From positions 372,001 through 436,000 of the forward strand of contig NZ_VZPG01000003.1 in the NCBI RefSeq assembly GCF_008801715.1: DNA of 64,000 bases. Direction: 5' to 3'. Shown piece by piece: positions 51,294-60,699 of this stretch. A program made the translations under genes and the position numbers. The notes below the pieces were generated by a model. That model saw only the letters and a list, made by a program, of their open reading frames with translations, searched no databases and was not told the origin of the DNA. The first letter of the stretch is position 1, and each line of letters starts with the position of its first letter. Source of the stretch: Pseudochrobactrum saccharolyticum. Lineage in GTDB: Bacteria > Pseudomonadota > Alphaproteobacteria > Rhizobiales > Rhizobiaceae.

Positions 51294-52604
51294 ATGTCCA
51301 AACGTCTGATGACTGTTTCAGTAGCGGCATTAACAATGTCCGTTGCATTCGCATCCAACGCATTTGCGGTTACCGAACTGCAATGGTGGCACGGTATGGC
51401 CGGCTCCAACAACGAAGTTGTTGAACAGCTCTCCAAAGAATTCAATGAAAGCCAGAGCGAATTCAAAATCGTTCCTGTTTATAAAGGCACCTATCCTGAA
51501 ACTCTGAATGCGGGTATCGCTGCATTCCGCGCCAAGCAGGCACCGGCAATTCTGCAGGTTTTTGATGCTGGCAGCGGCGTGATGATGGGTGCTGAAGGCG
51601 CGGTTATGCCGGTTGCCGAAGTGCTGGAAAAAGGCGGCTTCACATTTGATAAATCAAAATACCTCGCCGGTATTACCGCTTATTATTCAAAAGCAGACGG
51701 CACCATGCTGTCCTTCCCGTATAATTCGTCTTCGCCGATCCTCTATTACAACAAAGACGCCTTCAAAAAGGCCGGTCTTGATCCTGAAGTTGCGCCAAAA
51801 ACATGGCCTGAAGTGTTTGAAGCAGCACGCAAGATCAAATCCAGCGGCGCAGCAGCCTGCGGTTATACCTCTACATGGCTGACATGGATCCAGACAGAAA
51901 ACTTCGCTGCATGGAACAATGTTCCTTACGGCACCAATGAAAACGGTCTTGCCGGTCTGGACGTAAAACTGGAAATCAATGCGCCTCTGTTCGAGCAGCA
52001 TTTCCAGGGTCTGGCTGATCTCGCCAAAGACGGCGCGTTCCGTTACGGCGGCCGCACATCGGAAGCCAAGCAGCTCTTCACTTCCGGTGAATGCGCGATG
52101 CTGACAGAATCCTCCGGTGGTCTGGGCGATGTGGTTAAATCCGGCATGAATTACGGTATCGGCCAGCTGCCTTATTATGAAGGTGAAGGTCGTCCGCAGA
52201 ACACCATTCCGGGCGGCGCCAGCCTCTGGGTATTCGGCGGCAAGAGCGATGAAGAATATAAGGGCATTGCCCAGTTCTTCAACTTCCTGTCCCAGACCAA
52301 GATTCAGGCTCGCCTGCATCAGGTGTCCGGCTATCTGCCGGTAACACTGGAAGCCTATGAAGAAACCAAGAAATCCGGTTTCTACGACAAGAATCCAGGT
52401 CGTGAAACACCAATCCTGCAGATGATGGGCAAAGAGCCGACCGCCAATTCCAAGGGCGTACGTCTCGTAAACCTGCCGCAGGTACGTGATATTCTCAATG
52501 AAGAATATGAAGCGATGCTGGCCGGTAAACAGGATGCAAAAACTGCGCTGAAAAACGCCGTTGAGCGTGGCAATGCAGCCATTGCTGAAGCTGTAAACCG
52601 CTAA
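51294..52604 (+). CDS. ugpB: sn-glycerol-3-phosphate ABC substrate-binding protein
   Basis: 436 residues from the ATG at 51294 (GGGAGAAG site). The frame opens ten codons earlier. A signal peptide (MSKRLMTVSVAALTMSVAFASNAFA) precedes TELQWWHGMAGSNNEVVEQLSKEFNESQSEFKIVPVYKGTYPETLNAGIAAFRAKQAPAILQVFD, which is the UgpB pattern, including the WWHGM and YKGTYPETL ligand regions. It delivers glycerol-3-phosphate, or glycerophosphodiesters, to UgpAE. First gene of ugpBAEC. No ugpQ phosphodiesterase gene follows. Confidence 0.94.
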   Translation: MSKRLMTVSVAALTMSVAFASNAFAVTELQWWHGMAGSNNEVVEQLSKEFNESQSEFKIVPVYKGTYPETLNAGIAAFRAKQAPAILQVFDAGSGVMMGAEGAVMPVAEVLEKGGFTFDKSKYLAGITAYYSKADGTMLSFPYNSSSPILYYNKDAFKKAGLDPEVAPKTWPEVFEAARKIKSSGAAACGYTSTWLTWIQTENFAAWNNVPYGTNENGLAGLDVKLEINAPLFEQHFQGLADLAKDGAFRYGGRTSEAKQLFTSGECAMLTESSGGLGDVVKSGMNYGIGQLPYYEGEGRPQNTIPGGASLWVFGGKSDEEYKGIAQFFNFLSQTKIQARLHQVSGYLPVTLEAYEETKKSGFYDKNPGRETPILQMMGKEPTANSKGVRLVNLPQVRDILNEEYEAMLAGKQDAKTALKNAVERGNAAIAEAVNR

Positions 52605-52613
52605 TACTCATAG

Positions 52614-52644
52614 CCGCGCATCCTGCAAAGGATGCGCGGTTTTC
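52614..52644 (+). terminator. Attenuating terminator between ugpB and ugpA
   Basis: Perfect stem CCGCGCATCC/GGATGCGCGG with a 6-base loop and TTTTCTTC after it, 10 bases past the ugpB stop. It would lower expression of the membrane and ATPase subunits relative to the binding protein. Confidence 0.88.
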
Positions 52645-52915
52645 TTCACTCTGCATATAAACCCATCTTCAGGATTGCGTTGAGGATTGGCTTATATGTC
52701 AGAGCACATTCCGGAAAAGTCTTACCGCCTCCGGAAGTGTGTAAAACGATCAGACAGAGTATTTCATGATGTCCGCGCAGGACGGAAATGCTCTGAACTG
52801 ACAGCACAGTCTCTGACTGCCGAGAGCATCAGAAATTGTGTAACATTTCAAAAATCTTGCTGTGCCCCTTCAGCACCTTTTCGGTGTGTGGCGCTGCAAT
52901 TTGAAGGAGATCTTT
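52645..52915 (+). other. Intercistronic leader between ugpB and ugpA
   Basis: About 270 bases without a credible gene, although one frame is open for 117 codons (52687-53040). Contains imperfect inverted repeats around ACATTCCGGAAAAG and CCTCCGGAAGTG near 52705-52740, and may include a secondary promoter for ugpAEC. Confidence 0.35.
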
Positions 52916-53797
52916 GTGCAGCGTGTTGTTTTTCCCAACAAGGTGCTACCCTATTTATTAGTTGCGCCGCAGCTCATACTCACATTCGTGTTCTTTTTCT
53001 GGCCGGCCAGTCAGGCTATTTATCAGTCGATGATGCGTGAAGATCCGTTTGGTCTGCGCAGCGCTTTTGTCGGTTTGAAAAATTTTCAGGCCTTGTTCGC
53101 CGATCCGAATTATCTGCATTCTTTCCAGATTACGATCTTCTTCAGTATTGCGACTGCCTTGCTGTCGATGGCTGTTGCCCTGTTTCTGGCAACCGCTGCG
53201 GAAAAAGTCGTGCGCAGTAAAAATCTGTACCGCACCCTGCTGATCTGGCCTTATGCCGTGGCACCAGCCATTGCCGGTATTTTGTGGCTGTTCATGTTCT
53301 CCCCTGCGATGGGAACTCTCGCCTATCTGCTGCGCAATGCCGGTTTTGACTGGGATCCGCTGCTCAAAGGCGATCAGGCGATGGCACTGGTTATCTTTGC
53401 CGCCTCGTGGAAGCAGATCAGTTATAATTTTCTGTTCTTTGTGGCCGGTCTTCAGGCGATCCCGAAATCCCTGCTGGAAGCAGCAGCGATTGACGGCGCA
53501 CGCGGTGTCAAGCGGTTCTGGTCGATCACCTTCCCGCTTCTGGCTCCGACCACGTTCTTCCTGCTGGTTGTGAATACTGTTTATGCGTTCTTCGACACAT
53601 TCGGTATCATCCATGCGGTTACCGGCGGCGGCCCTGCCAAGTCCACTGAAACTCTGGTCTACAAAGTGTATAATGACGGTTTCGTCAATCTGAACCTCGG
53701 CTCCTCTGCAGCACAGTCCGTGGTGCTGATGGTGATCGTTATTGCCCTTACGGCGTTCCAGTTCCGCTTTGTTGAAAAGCGCGTGCATTATTCCTGA
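52916..53797 (+). CDS. ugpA: sn-glycerol-3-phosphate ABC permease UgpA
   Basis: 293 residues from a GTG at 52916 with AGGAG seven bases upstream. The frame extends further 5' but without a ribosome site. The sequence [39 protein letters not shown] is the usual UgpA start. Six membrane segments follow, and the EAA loop is [27 protein letters not shown]. Upstream lies the attenuator. The UgpE start follows 9 bases after the stop. Confidence 0.94.
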   Translation: MQRVVFPNKVLPYLLVAPQLILTFVFFFWPASQAIYQSMMREDPFGLRSAFVGLKNFQALFADPNYLHSFQITIFFSIATALLSMAVALFLATAAEKVVRSKNLYRTLLIWPYAVAPAIAGILWLFMFSPAMGTLAYLLRNAGFDWDPLLKGDQAMALVIFAASWKQISYNFLFFVAGLQAIPKSLLEAAAIDGARGVKRFWSITFPLLAPTTFFLLVVNTVYAFFDTFGIIHAVTGGGPAKSTETLVYKVYNDGFVNLNLGSSAAQSVVLMVIVIALTAFQFRFVEKRVHYS

Positions 53798-53806
53798 GGT
53801 CAGACA

Positions 53807-54655
53807 ATGATTGAACGTAATCCCGTTACTATCGCAATCAGCCATCTGGCGCTGATTATCGGCATCATCATTGTTGCCTTCCCGATCTATTATACATTTG
53901 TGGCTTCAACTATGACGTCGGCGGAAATCCTCCGCCCTCCGATCCCGCTCTGGCCGGGTGACCACTTTATTGAAAACTACCGTGATGCAATGACCGGCGG
54001 TGTTGAACGCACCGTAGGTGTGAGCCTTGAACGTCTGCTGTTCAACTCGACAGTCGTGGCGCTGGCGATTGCCATCGGTAAGATCATCATTTCTTTCACC
54101 TCTGCTTTTGCGATTGTGTTCTTCAACTTCCGCTTCCGCATGGTGTTCTTCTGGATGATCTTCATCACGCTGATGCTGCCGGTGGAAGTGCGTATTCTGC
54201 CGACCTATAAAGTGATCGTGGATCTCGGACTGATCGATACTTATGCCGGTCTGACATTGCCATTAATGGCTTCAGCAACGGCGACATTCCTGTTCCGCCA
54301 GTTCTTCCTGACTATTCCGGGAGAGCTTGTGGAAGCAGCCCGCATCGATAATGCCGGACCGTGGCGCTTTATGAAAGACATTCTGCTGCCGCTGTCCAAA
54401 ACCAATATTGCAGCACTTTTTGTTATTCTGTTCATTTTCGGATGGACACAATATCTCTGGCCTCTGCTGGTCACCAATGATGCAAAGATGAACACAATCA
54501 TCATCGCATTGCGCAAAATGGTGGACTTCGCCGATGCCGCAACACCATGGCATTTTGTGATGGTGACAACGATCCTTGCGATCATCCCTCCGATCATCGT
54601 CGTGGTTCTGATGCAGCGATGGTTCGTCAAAGGTCTTGTTGAAACGGAAAAATAA
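53807..54655 (+). CDS. ugpE: sn-glycerol-3-phosphate ABC permease UgpE
   Basis: 282 residues with six membrane segments. Marks are [95 protein letters not shown] and the EAA loop [23 protein letters not shown]. MalG/UgpE group. The stop overlaps the ugpC start by one base (TAATG). Confidence 0.95.
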   Translation: MIERNPVTIAISHLALIIGIIIVAFPIYYTFVASTMTSAEILRPPIPLWPGDHFIENYRDAMTGGVERTVGVSLERLLFNSTVVALAIAIGKIIISFTSAFAIVFFNFRFRMVFFWMIFITLMLPVEVRILPTYKVIVDLGLIDTYAGLTLPLMASATATFLFRQFFLTIPGELVEAARIDNAGPWRFMKDILLPLSKTNIAALFVILFIFGWTQYLWPLLVTNDAKMNTIIIALRKMVDFADAATPWHFVMVTTILAIIPPIIVVVLMQRWFVKGLVETEK

Positions 54656-55716
54656 TGGCCCGCATTTCTCTTCAAAATGTAAAAAAAGTCTATGGCGGTC
54701 ATGTCGAGACCATTAAAGGCATCTCGCTGGAAATCGCCGATGGTGAACTGGTTGTTCTGGTCGGCCCGTCCGGCTGCGGCAAATCCACTTTGCTGCGCAT
54801 GATTGCCGGTCTGGAAAGCATTACTTCCGGTACTGTTTCGATCGCTGACCGCGTGGTCAATGAGCTGGAACCGGCAGAACGCGATATTGCGATGGTGTTC
54901 CAGAATTATGCGCTTTATCCGCATATGACTGTGCGCCAGAATCTGGCCTATGGTCTGAAGAACCGCAACACGCCAAAAGCCGAGATTGAACAGCGCATTA
55001 CCAAAGCCGCTAAAGCGCTGGAAATCGAGCAGTTTCTGGAGCGTAAACCGCGTCAGCTTTCCGGTGGTCAGCGCCAGCGCGTTGCCATGGGTCGTGCGAT
55101 TGTACGTGAGCCTGCTGCGTTCCTGTTTGACGAGCCGCTCTCCAATCTGGATGCCAAGTTGCGCGTGCATATGCGTGTGGAAATCAAGCGTCTGCAGCGT
55201 TCCCTCGGCGTGACAAGCGTTTACGTAACCCATGACCAGATGGAAGCCATGACACTGGCCGATCGTCTGGTGGTGCTCAATGCCGGTCATATTGAGCAGG
55301 TCGGCACACCGATCGAGCTTTATGAAAAGCCTGCAACAACCTTTGTTGCAACTTTCATCGGTTCGCCGTCGATGAACCTGCTGTCCTGCAAAGATGCTTC
55401 CGGCAAAGATGCACCATGGATGCAGCAACTCAGCTCGGTTGTACCGGCCGGCACTGCAACTGTCGGCGTGCGTCCGGAAGGCTTTATGATTGGCACAGAA
55501 AATGCGGCCTTCACCACGGATGTGACTGTTGATGCGGTCGAACTCGTGGGTGCGGAAAGCTATGTCCATGCCCGTCTTGCAGATGACACAGCCATCATCT
55601 TCAGCGTTGCCGGACGCAGCACGATTGCAAGTGGTGAAGTGCTGAAAGTCAGCGCAGCAAAATCTGCCCTCCATTGCTTCGACAAGGATGGCAACCGCAT
55701 TGAACTGACCGTTTGA
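54655..55716 (+). CDS. ugpC: sn-glycerol-3-phosphate ABC ATPase UgpC
   Basis: 353 residues of the MalK/UgpC type. Walker [11 protein letters not shown]-loop [14 protein letters not shown], signature LSGGQRQR, Walker [17 protein letters not shown] and H-loop [18 protein letters not shown]-terminal TOBE/regulatory domain starts near residue 240 ([21 protein letters not shown]). Such C-terminal domains take regulatory inputs, for example from PhoU or the PTS in other bacteria. Last gene of the ugpBAEC unit. Confidence 0.95.
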   Translation: MARISLQNVKKVYGGHVETIKGISLEIADGELVVLVGPSGCGKSTLLRMIAGLESITSGTVSIADRVVNELEPAERDIAMVFQNYALYPHMTVRQNLAYGLKNRNTPKAEIEQRITKAAKALEIEQFLERKPRQLSGGQRQRVAMGRAIVREPAAFLFDEPLSNLDAKLRVHMRVEIKRLQRSLGVTSVYVTHDQMEAMTLADRLVVLNAGHIEQVGTPIELYEKPATTFVATFIGSPSMNLLSCKDASGKDAPWMQQLSSVVPAGTATVGVRPEGFMIGTENAAFTTDVTVDAVELVGAESYVHARLADDTAIIFSVAGRSTIASGEVLKVSAAKSALHCFDKDGNRIELTV

Positions 55717-55732
55717 TGTTATGAAATTGGTG

Positions 55733-55793
55733 ATCCCGAAAGCAATTTCGGGATTATTGTCGCCGATGCCTGCGCTTGCTGGCAATCGGCGAC
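55733..55793 (+). terminator. Double hairpin after ugpC
   Basis: Hairpin 1 is ATCCCGAAA/TTTCGGGAT (55733-55754, 4-base loop), followed by TATTGT. Hairpin 2 is GTCGCCGAT/ATCGGCGAC with inner GCC/GGC (55759-55793). The first is the likely transcript end of the ugp operon. A third small hairpin GCTTCTT/AAGAAGC followed by TTAACTTTTT lies near 55872-55900. Confidence 0.65.
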
Positions 55794-55973
55794 ACCATGA
55801 TAATCATGCCCCCGTATGAACTCTCATGGCTACCCTGTTCGGGAATCCCAAGAAGTTTGCAATCAGATTGCTGCTTCTTTGTAAGAAGCTTAACTTTTTA
55901 ATGCGCCATAATTAAATTTATAATTTTGATAGAGCACATCATAAATATTCATAATGCGGCTATCTCTAAATTA

Positions 55974-57044
55974 TCATGTGTTTATAAAGGGAATGCCGGA
56001 AATAAGCGCCCTCACATAGCGCTTTTTCTGAAAATAGCCGTTTAATGATACGCGCGGAAATGATTGCGGATGCTGCAAACAAGCTGCATTCAGCATCGCG
56101 GGTTGCGTTGTCACAGCCATTGCAAAACCCGACTCACGCGCCGCAGCAAAAGTATTTTCACTCACCGCAGTCTTCCACCCATATGGATAGGAAAATGATT
56201 GCGGAGCCGCTCCCAGCTCATCTTTCAGCCATCGTGCGGATGTTTCGATCTCATATTTCATACGCTGATGATCAACGCGGCTGAGATTAATATGGCTCAC
56301 CGTATGCGCACCGAAATGCACCAACCCGTTGTCACACTGCTGTAAGGCCCGCAATTCCGACACGTCCATTGTCAGATCGCGCGTGAGGCGTAACGGATCA
56401 ATGCCGCTCTGCACAGCGAGATCCGCAATATGACTCACCGCTTCATCTTCATCATGACTGTCGACATAACAAGCGAAGCGGGCAAAAGCCTTTGTCTTCT
56501 CCCATCGCGTTTTTAATGACAAGGTTTTGGCGCCTGCGCCGAAATCAAATGTCAGACTGTCTTTATCACGCAGGATTTGTTCAATAACTTCCCACCACAG
56601 AATATTCTTACGTTCTGCAAAGCCCGACGTGATGTAAATTGTATAGGGGATATTATAGCGCCTGAATATCGGAGCAGCGTAATCCGCATTGTTCCGGTAG
56701 CCGTCATCCAGCGTAAAACAGACATAGCGCTTGTTTTCAGGATTATTCGCCAGCAGCTCCGGCAAATCATGCACATGCACAGGGATCATTCCTACCTGCA
56801 GAACTTCCTGTATCGCTTGCTCCAAAAATTGCGGCGTGACCGAGAGAATTGCGTTGGGAGAGAAATGCTGCGCGGCGTTTTCCGGCCGTACATGATGCAG
56901 CGTAAAAATCAGGCCGTTTTGAGCAGCAGACGGCAGGATTTTACCCAGATGCAGCGCGGAGATCGCATCCAGCCCTGCACGGATAACGGAGTATTTCAGC
57001 AGACGTTTTGCTTCATGCAATCCGTATATCATCCTGTCTGTCAC
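55974..57044 (-). CDS. Polysaccharide deacetylase-family protein
   Basis: 356 residues without an evident signal peptide. The NodB-homology core is visible: VCFTLDDGYRNNADYAAPIFRRYNIPYTIYITSGF (TFDDG-type motif with the metal Asp pair), VHFGAHTVSHINLSRVD (H-x3-H zinc motif) and SFSYPYGWKTAVSENTFAAARESGFAMAVTTQPA. It removes N-acetyl or other acyl groups from surface sugars, or acts on lipid-linked glycans. It follows the Kazal-type gene after two hairpins, so is probably independently transcribed. The substrate is unknown. Confidence 0.88.
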   Translation of the reverse strand: MTDRMIYGLHEAKRLLKYSVIRAGLDAISALHLGKILPSAAQNGLIFTLHHVRPENAAQHFSPNAILSVTPQFLEQAIQEVLQVGMIPVHVHDLPELLANNPENKRYVCFTLDDGYRNNADYAAPIFRRYNIPYTIYITSGFAERKNILWWEVIEQILRDKDSLTFDFGAGAKTLSLKTRWEKTKAFARFACYVDSHDEDEAVSHIADLAVQSGIDPLRLTRDLTMDVSELRALQQCDNGLVHFGAHTVSHINLSRVDHQRMKYEIETSARWLKDELGAAPQSFSYPYGWKTAVSENTFAAARESGFAMAVTTQPAMLNAACLQHPQSFPRVSLNGYFQKKRYVRALISGIPFINT

Positions 57045-57066
57045 CAGCCGAAAATATTCAAAGAAG

Positions 57067-57120
57067 AGCTGCGATATTATAAGCCCATATCGCAGCTTTA
57101 AATCTTGTATATTTTACAAG
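57067..57120 (-). terminator. Two hairpins between the Kazal-type and deacetylase genes
   Basis: AGCTGCGATAT/ATATCGCAGCT (57067-57097, 9-base loop) and CTTGTA/TACAAG (57104-57120). Located directly after the stop of the minus-strand lipoprotein gene. On the minus strand the first has only CTTCTTT after it, so termination may be partial. Confidence 0.6.
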
Positions 57121-57133
57121 CGGTAAGACGGAG

Positions 57134-57703
57134 TTAACGGCAAGCTCCGTTGCGCATATTTTCATAACCGGCATTGCGCGCGACACAGGCATTCGGAAAT
57201 GTCTGGCTGCGGCCGCGGCTGGTAGCGCAAACCGGCGCATATTCGCGTGTGCAGGCAGTTTGCGGACGGTTATTACCACCCCAGTTTCCGCCATTATTGC
57301 CGCCCCAGTTGCCTGACGGGCGACCCGGCCGCATCGCGCCGCTTGGATAATCCGGTCGCATAGCTCCACTTGGATAATCCGGTCGCATAGCTCCGCCGGG
57401 ACGATCAGGATGTTGCTGCCACTGCGGCGGACGGGATTGGGACGGCCTGCATTCGCCATTGCTGATAATGCGATAGCCCTCGGCGCGTGCCTGACAGCTA
57501 TTGCCCAATGTACGGGTTTTTCCGTTACGCACGCCGCAGACCGGTGCATATTCCATCGTGCACATTTGCGGACGATCCGGCCGGACTGGCGGGCGCTGCG
57601 GCCTGCCCTCGTCAACTGAAACACTACAAGCGGAAAGCACCATCAATGCTGCCAGCGGCGCAGCAAGATGTTTTAAATGCGATAAAACAGAATAACCCAT
57701 CAT
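57134..57703 (-). CDS. Lipoprotein with two Kazal-type domains
   Basis: 189 residues. The signal peptide ends in the lipobox LSAC (Cys26), so the protein should be lipid-anchored. Two Kazal-like modules follow: Cys48, 56, 70, 85 with CTMEYAPVCGVRNGKTRTLGNSC, and Cys151, 159, 173, 188 with CTREYAPVCATSRGRSQTFPNAC. They share the E/REYAPVC signature of Kazal serine-protease inhibitors. Between them is a Pro/Gly/Asn linker with three 9-residue repeats (AMRPDYPSG) and GNWGGNN repeats. Each domain has four, not six, cysteines. A role in blocking host or competitor proteases is suggested by the family but unproved. Confidence 0.85.
   Translation of the reverse strand: MMGYSVLSHLKHLAAPLAALMVLSACSVSVDEGRPQRPPVRPDRPQMCTMEYAPVCGVRNGKTRTLGNSCQARAEGYRIISNGECRPSQSRPPQWQQHPDRPGGAMRPDYPSGAMRPDYPSGAMRPGRPSGNWGGNNGGNWGGNNRPQTACTREYAPVCATSRGRSQTFPNACVARNAGYENMRNGACR
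57331..57411. repeat. Three tandem 27-bp units in the Kazal-type gene
   Basis: Units at 57331, 57358 and 57385 begin GCATMGCKCC and contain TTGGATAATCCGGTC in the first two (the third is diverged). They encode the 9-residue AMRPDYPSG repeat in the inter-domain linker. In-frame units can expand or contract without breaking the gene. Confidence 0.85.
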
Positions 57704-57767
57704 TGCGCCTCATTTTTAACCGGACAAAACTGACGCAATACTATCGCCCTCATAATAAAGCGCAATA

Positions 57768-57799
57768 AAAAAGCTCAGAGACTTGCGCCCCTGAGCTTA
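57768..57799 (-). terminator. Terminator of the carboxynorspermidine synthase gene
   Basis: AAGCTCAG/CTGAGCTT with a 12-base loop. On the minus strand it is followed by TTTTATTG. It lies 25 bases after the stop at 57824. Confidence 0.85.
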
Positions 57800-57823
57800 A
57801 TTTAATTCCGGAACAGATCAAAA

Positions 57824-59059
57824 TCAGAAAATCTGACGTTCGCCCTGCTCATCACGGATCCAGGTAGTCAGGCCGATTTTGCTCATCTGAGCGAGGAACG
57901 GACGCGGATCAAGTTCTTCAACATTGACCATTGTCTTGGCATCCCACTCACCGGTCGCAACCAGCATGGCAGCCGCTACCGGCGGAACACCGGCAGTGTA
58001 GGAAATACCCTGTGAACCAACTTCATTATAGGCATCCTTATGGTCTGCCACATTATAAATGAAGACTTCACGGTCTTTACCGTCTTTGCTGCCTTTAACC
58101 AGATCACCGATACAGGTCTTGCCGGTATAATCCGGTGCCAGTGATGACGGATCAGGCAGCACAGCCTTGACCACTTTCAGCGGAATAACTTCCAGACCTT
58201 CAGCGGTTTTAACAGGCTGTTCCGACAACAGGCCGAGATTGTTCAGCACGGTAAAGACGTTGATGTAATGATCGCCGAAACCCATCCAGAAGCGCACATC
58301 CGCACCCTCGATATTGCGTGCCAGTGAATGCACTTCATCATGACCGGTCATATAGGCTTTCTGCTTGCCGACGACAGGAAGATCATATTCCTTGCCCACT
58401 TCAAACATCTTATTGACCTGCCATTCACCCTTCTGCCACGAATAAACGCGACCGGTGAATTCACGGAAATTGATTTCCGGATCGAAATTGGTGGAGAACC
58501 AACGGCCATGGGAACCGGCATTGATATCAATGATATCAATATCGGTGATCTTGTCGAAATACTCGTCCTGAGCCAGACGAGCATAGGCATTCACCACACC
58601 CGGGTCGAAGCCGATACCGAGAATAGCAGTAATACCTTTTTCAGCGCAGAGTTCGCGGCGCTTCCATTCATAGTTTGCATACCACGGCGGGGTCTCACAA
58701 ATCTTGTTCGGTTCTTCATGGATAGCGGTATCCATGTAAGCCACGCCGGTTTCGATACAGGCCTGCAGCACCGACATATTGATGAAAGGCGAACCGACAT
58801 TAATCACGATCTGTGAATTTGTCTTGGTAATCAGTGCCTTCGTGGCTTCAATATCCAAAGCATCCAGTGCATGGGCTTCCAATACGCCCTCGACCTTCAT
58901 ACTTTTCTTTTCACGAACGCTTGCGACCATATCATCGCATTTTGATTTCGTTCGCGAAGCAATGTGAATATCACCCAGTACATCGTTGTTCTGCGCACAT
59001 TTATGCGCCACAACCTGCGCCACGCCTCCGGCACCAATAATCAGGACATTTTTTTTCAT
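57824..59059 (-). CDS. Carboxynorspermidine/carboxyspermidine synthase (saccharopine dehydrogenase family)
   Basis: 411 residues from the ATG at 59059, giving MKKNVLIIGAGGVAQVVAHKCAQNN, a Rossmann GxGGVxQ motif. The frame extends upstream to 59101. Further blocks are IHIASRTKSKCDDMV, YMDTAIHEEPNKICETPPWYANYEWKRRE, GITAILGIGFDPGVVNAYARLA and NAGSHGRWFSTNFDPEINFREFTGRVYSW. It reduces the Schiff base of putrescine (or diaminopropane) and aspartate semialdehyde with NADPH. With the decarboxylase gene just upstream it makes spermidine without S-adenosylmethionine decarboxylase. In these bacteria the C4 product is expected. Confidence 0.93.
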   Translation of the reverse strand: MKKNVLIIGAGGVAQVVAHKCAQNNDVLGDIHIASRTKSKCDDMVASVREKKSMKVEGVLEAHALDALDIEATKALITKTNSQIVINVGSPFINMSVLQACIETGVAYMDTAIHEEPNKICETPPWYANYEWKRRELCAEKGITAILGIGFDPGVVNAYARLAQDEYFDKITDIDIIDINAGSHGRWFSTNFDPEINFREFTGRVYSWQKGEWQVNKMFEVGKEYDLPVVGKQKAYMTGHDEVHSLARNIEGADVRFWMGFGDHYINVFTVLNNLGLLSEQPVKTAEGLEVIPLKVVKAVLPDPSSLAPDYTGKTCIGDLVKGSKDGKDREVFIYNVADHKDAYNEVGSQGISYTAGVPPVAAAMLVATGEWDAKTMVNVEELDPRPFLAQMSKIGLTTWIRDEQGERQIF

Positions 59060-59196
59060 TTCACGCGGTACGCTCCATAGTAGCCTTTTCGGCATAATCA
59101 CAAATTTTTCTGATAATGATTATGCACTAATCAATGATACGCCCTGTACAGATTGCTCCGCACAAAGCGCATCGTTTGCATTTTATAGTATCTGCC

Positions 59197-60297
59197 TCAG
59201 GAAAGGGCGGCAGCAAAGTCGTCAAAGGTAAACTCTTTGACAAGCTCTTCAGTTCCGTCGAGCTGACGGACAACGATGGATGGCATTTTAACGCCGTTAA
59301 ACCAGTTCTTCTTGACCATTGTATAACCGGCCGCATCCTGGATGGAGAGACGATCACCGATCTGCAACGGTTTTTCAAAACGGAATTCGCCGAAAATATC
59401 ACCGGCAAGGCAGGACTTGCCGCAGATCATGATTTCATGATCGCCTTTATTCGGCTCCAGCTTCGCAGTCTGACGATAGATCAGCAGATCAAGCATATGG
59501 GCTTCAATCGAGCTGTCGACAATCGCAAGATTTTTGCCGTTGAACAACGTATCGAGCACAGTCACTTCTAACGTAGCGGATTTGGTAATCGCAGCTTCAC
59601 CCGGTTCCAGATAGACCTGTACACCATATTTTTCGGAGAAAGCTTTCAGACGTGCGCAGAACTGATCCAGCGGATAGTTTTCACCGGTAAAGTGGATACC
59701 GCCGCCGAGGCTGACCCACTTCACGCGGGAAATCAGATGGCCGAAACGCTCTTCAATAATGCCGAGCATCTCATCAAAACGCTCGAATTTATCGTTCTCA
59801 CAATTGTTGTGGAACATGAAGCCCGAGACTTTATCCATCACGGTTTCGATCTTCGCAGCATCCCATTCGCCAAGACGGCTGAACGGACGCGCCGGATCGG
59901 CCAGTGAGAAGTCGGAAGTGGAAACCTGCGGGTTCACACGCAGACCACGAATGTGGTTTCGGGATACTTCTTCAAATCGGGTCAGCTGACCAATGGAATT
60001 GAAGATGATCTTGTCGCTGTTCGCGAGTACATCCTCAATTTCATCATCCGCATAGGCAACACTATAAGCATGTGTTTCGCCGGCAAATTTCTCTTTGCCA
60101 AGACGCACTTCATAGAGCGAAGACGAAGTTGTACCGTCCATATATTCACTCATCAGATCAAACACGGACCATGTGGCAAAACATTTCAGTGCCAGCAGCG
60201 ATTTCGCGCCGGACTGCTCACGCACATATTTAATCTTTTCCAGATTTGGCAGAAGTTTGGTCTTATCAATGAGGTAATACGGGGTCTTGATCGTCAA
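59197..60297 (-). CDS. nspC: Carboxynorspermidine decarboxylase
   Basis: 366 residues. The only in-frame start compatible with the family is a TTG at 60297 (TIKTPYYLIDKTKLLPNLEKIKYVREQSGAKSLLALKCFA, with PLP lysine in LALKCFA). Other marks of the PLP alanine-racemase-fold decarboxylase are FMFHNNCENDKFERF, WVSLGGGIHFTGENYPLDQF, YLEPGEAAITKSATLEVTVLD and CGKSCLAGDIFGEFRF. It decarboxylates carboxy(nor)spermidine to (nor)spermidine. Upstream partner of the synthase on the same strand with a 137-base gap. A palindrome lies 49 bases before the start. Confidence 0.94.
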   Translation of the reverse strand: MTIKTPYYLIDKTKLLPNLEKIKYVREQSGAKSLLALKCFATWSVFDLMSEYMDGTTSSSLYEVRLGKEKFAGETHAYSVAYADDEIEDVLANSDKIIFNSIGQLTRFEEVSRNHIRGLRVNPQVSTSDFSLADPARPFSRLGEWDAAKIETVMDKVSGFMFHNNCENDKFERFDEMLGIIEERFGHLISRVKWVSLGGGIHFTGENYPLDQFCARLKAFSEKYGVQVYLEPGEAAITKSATLEVTVLDTLFNGKNLAIVDSSIEAHMLDLLIYRQTAKLEPNKGDHEIMICGKSCLAGDIFGEFRFEKPLQIGDRLSIQDAAGYTMVKKNWFNGVKMPSIVVRQLDGTEELVKEFTFDDFAAALS

Positions 60298-60699
60298 TTC
60301 GTTTGTCCGGTCCGTTACTGTTACGTGTTTTGGCGGGGAAATTTATCCTGTTAACAGGAGACCGCGCGGCAAGACTGCCGGATTGCGGTAGCTTTCTTTA
60401 CTGCATAATCTTCAAAATCGAAACTGATTTTATAAATTTATACAGATCGCAATATAAAAAACCTCCGTCCGCCTCTACTTTGGGTGTCAGATTATATCTG
60501 CCTTTATATAGGGGCTTAATATGACGGTTTAAATAAGGGCTGATAAAGCTTTGCCGTAATCGCGTTTTGGGCCCGCAAATATGCAGCTATTACCGGAAAA
60601 ATTTAAAAAATCTGTCTGTGCGGTTGGCAGCCCCGCAATCCTGACGGATAATGCAGCATTCTTTCGACCCGATCAAAACCAATGATATGAGGTAATCGA
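60298..60699. promoter_or_regulatory. Divergent region between nspC and the MBL-fold gene, with palindrome at 60346-60359
   Basis: About 400 bases without a gene. The palindrome TCCTGTTAACAGGA (14 bp, perfect) lies 49-62 bases upstream of nspC and is the strongest operator candidate here. The rest is AT-rich around 60420-60520. No riboswitch of the speF type is visible. The plus-strand gene has a weak GAGGTAATCGA ribosome site. Confidence 0.5.

Noticed and set aside
52687-53040. 117-codon frame between ugpB and ugpA
   Set aside because: It overlaps the ugpA start, has no good ribosome site and no recognisable product. The region is better read as an intercistronic leader.
54241-55785. 514-codon minus-strand open frame over ugpE/ugpC
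   Set aside because: It lies opposite two well-conserved genes. Its translation is rich in His, Cys and Arg as expected of a shadow frame.
55759-55900. Second sRNA gene downstream of ugpC
   Set aside because: There are several hairpins and a final short U-run, but no promoter of the quality seen at 50834, so I treat them as 3' structures of the ugp transcript.
57331-57411. CRISPR-like array
   Set aside because: The 27-bp units are contiguous without spacers, in frame, and encode the linker repeat of the Kazal-type protein.
60298-60480. speF-type polyamine-related regulatory RNA ahead of nspC
   Set aside because: No matching structure or sequence was visible. Only the 14-bp palindrome stands out.
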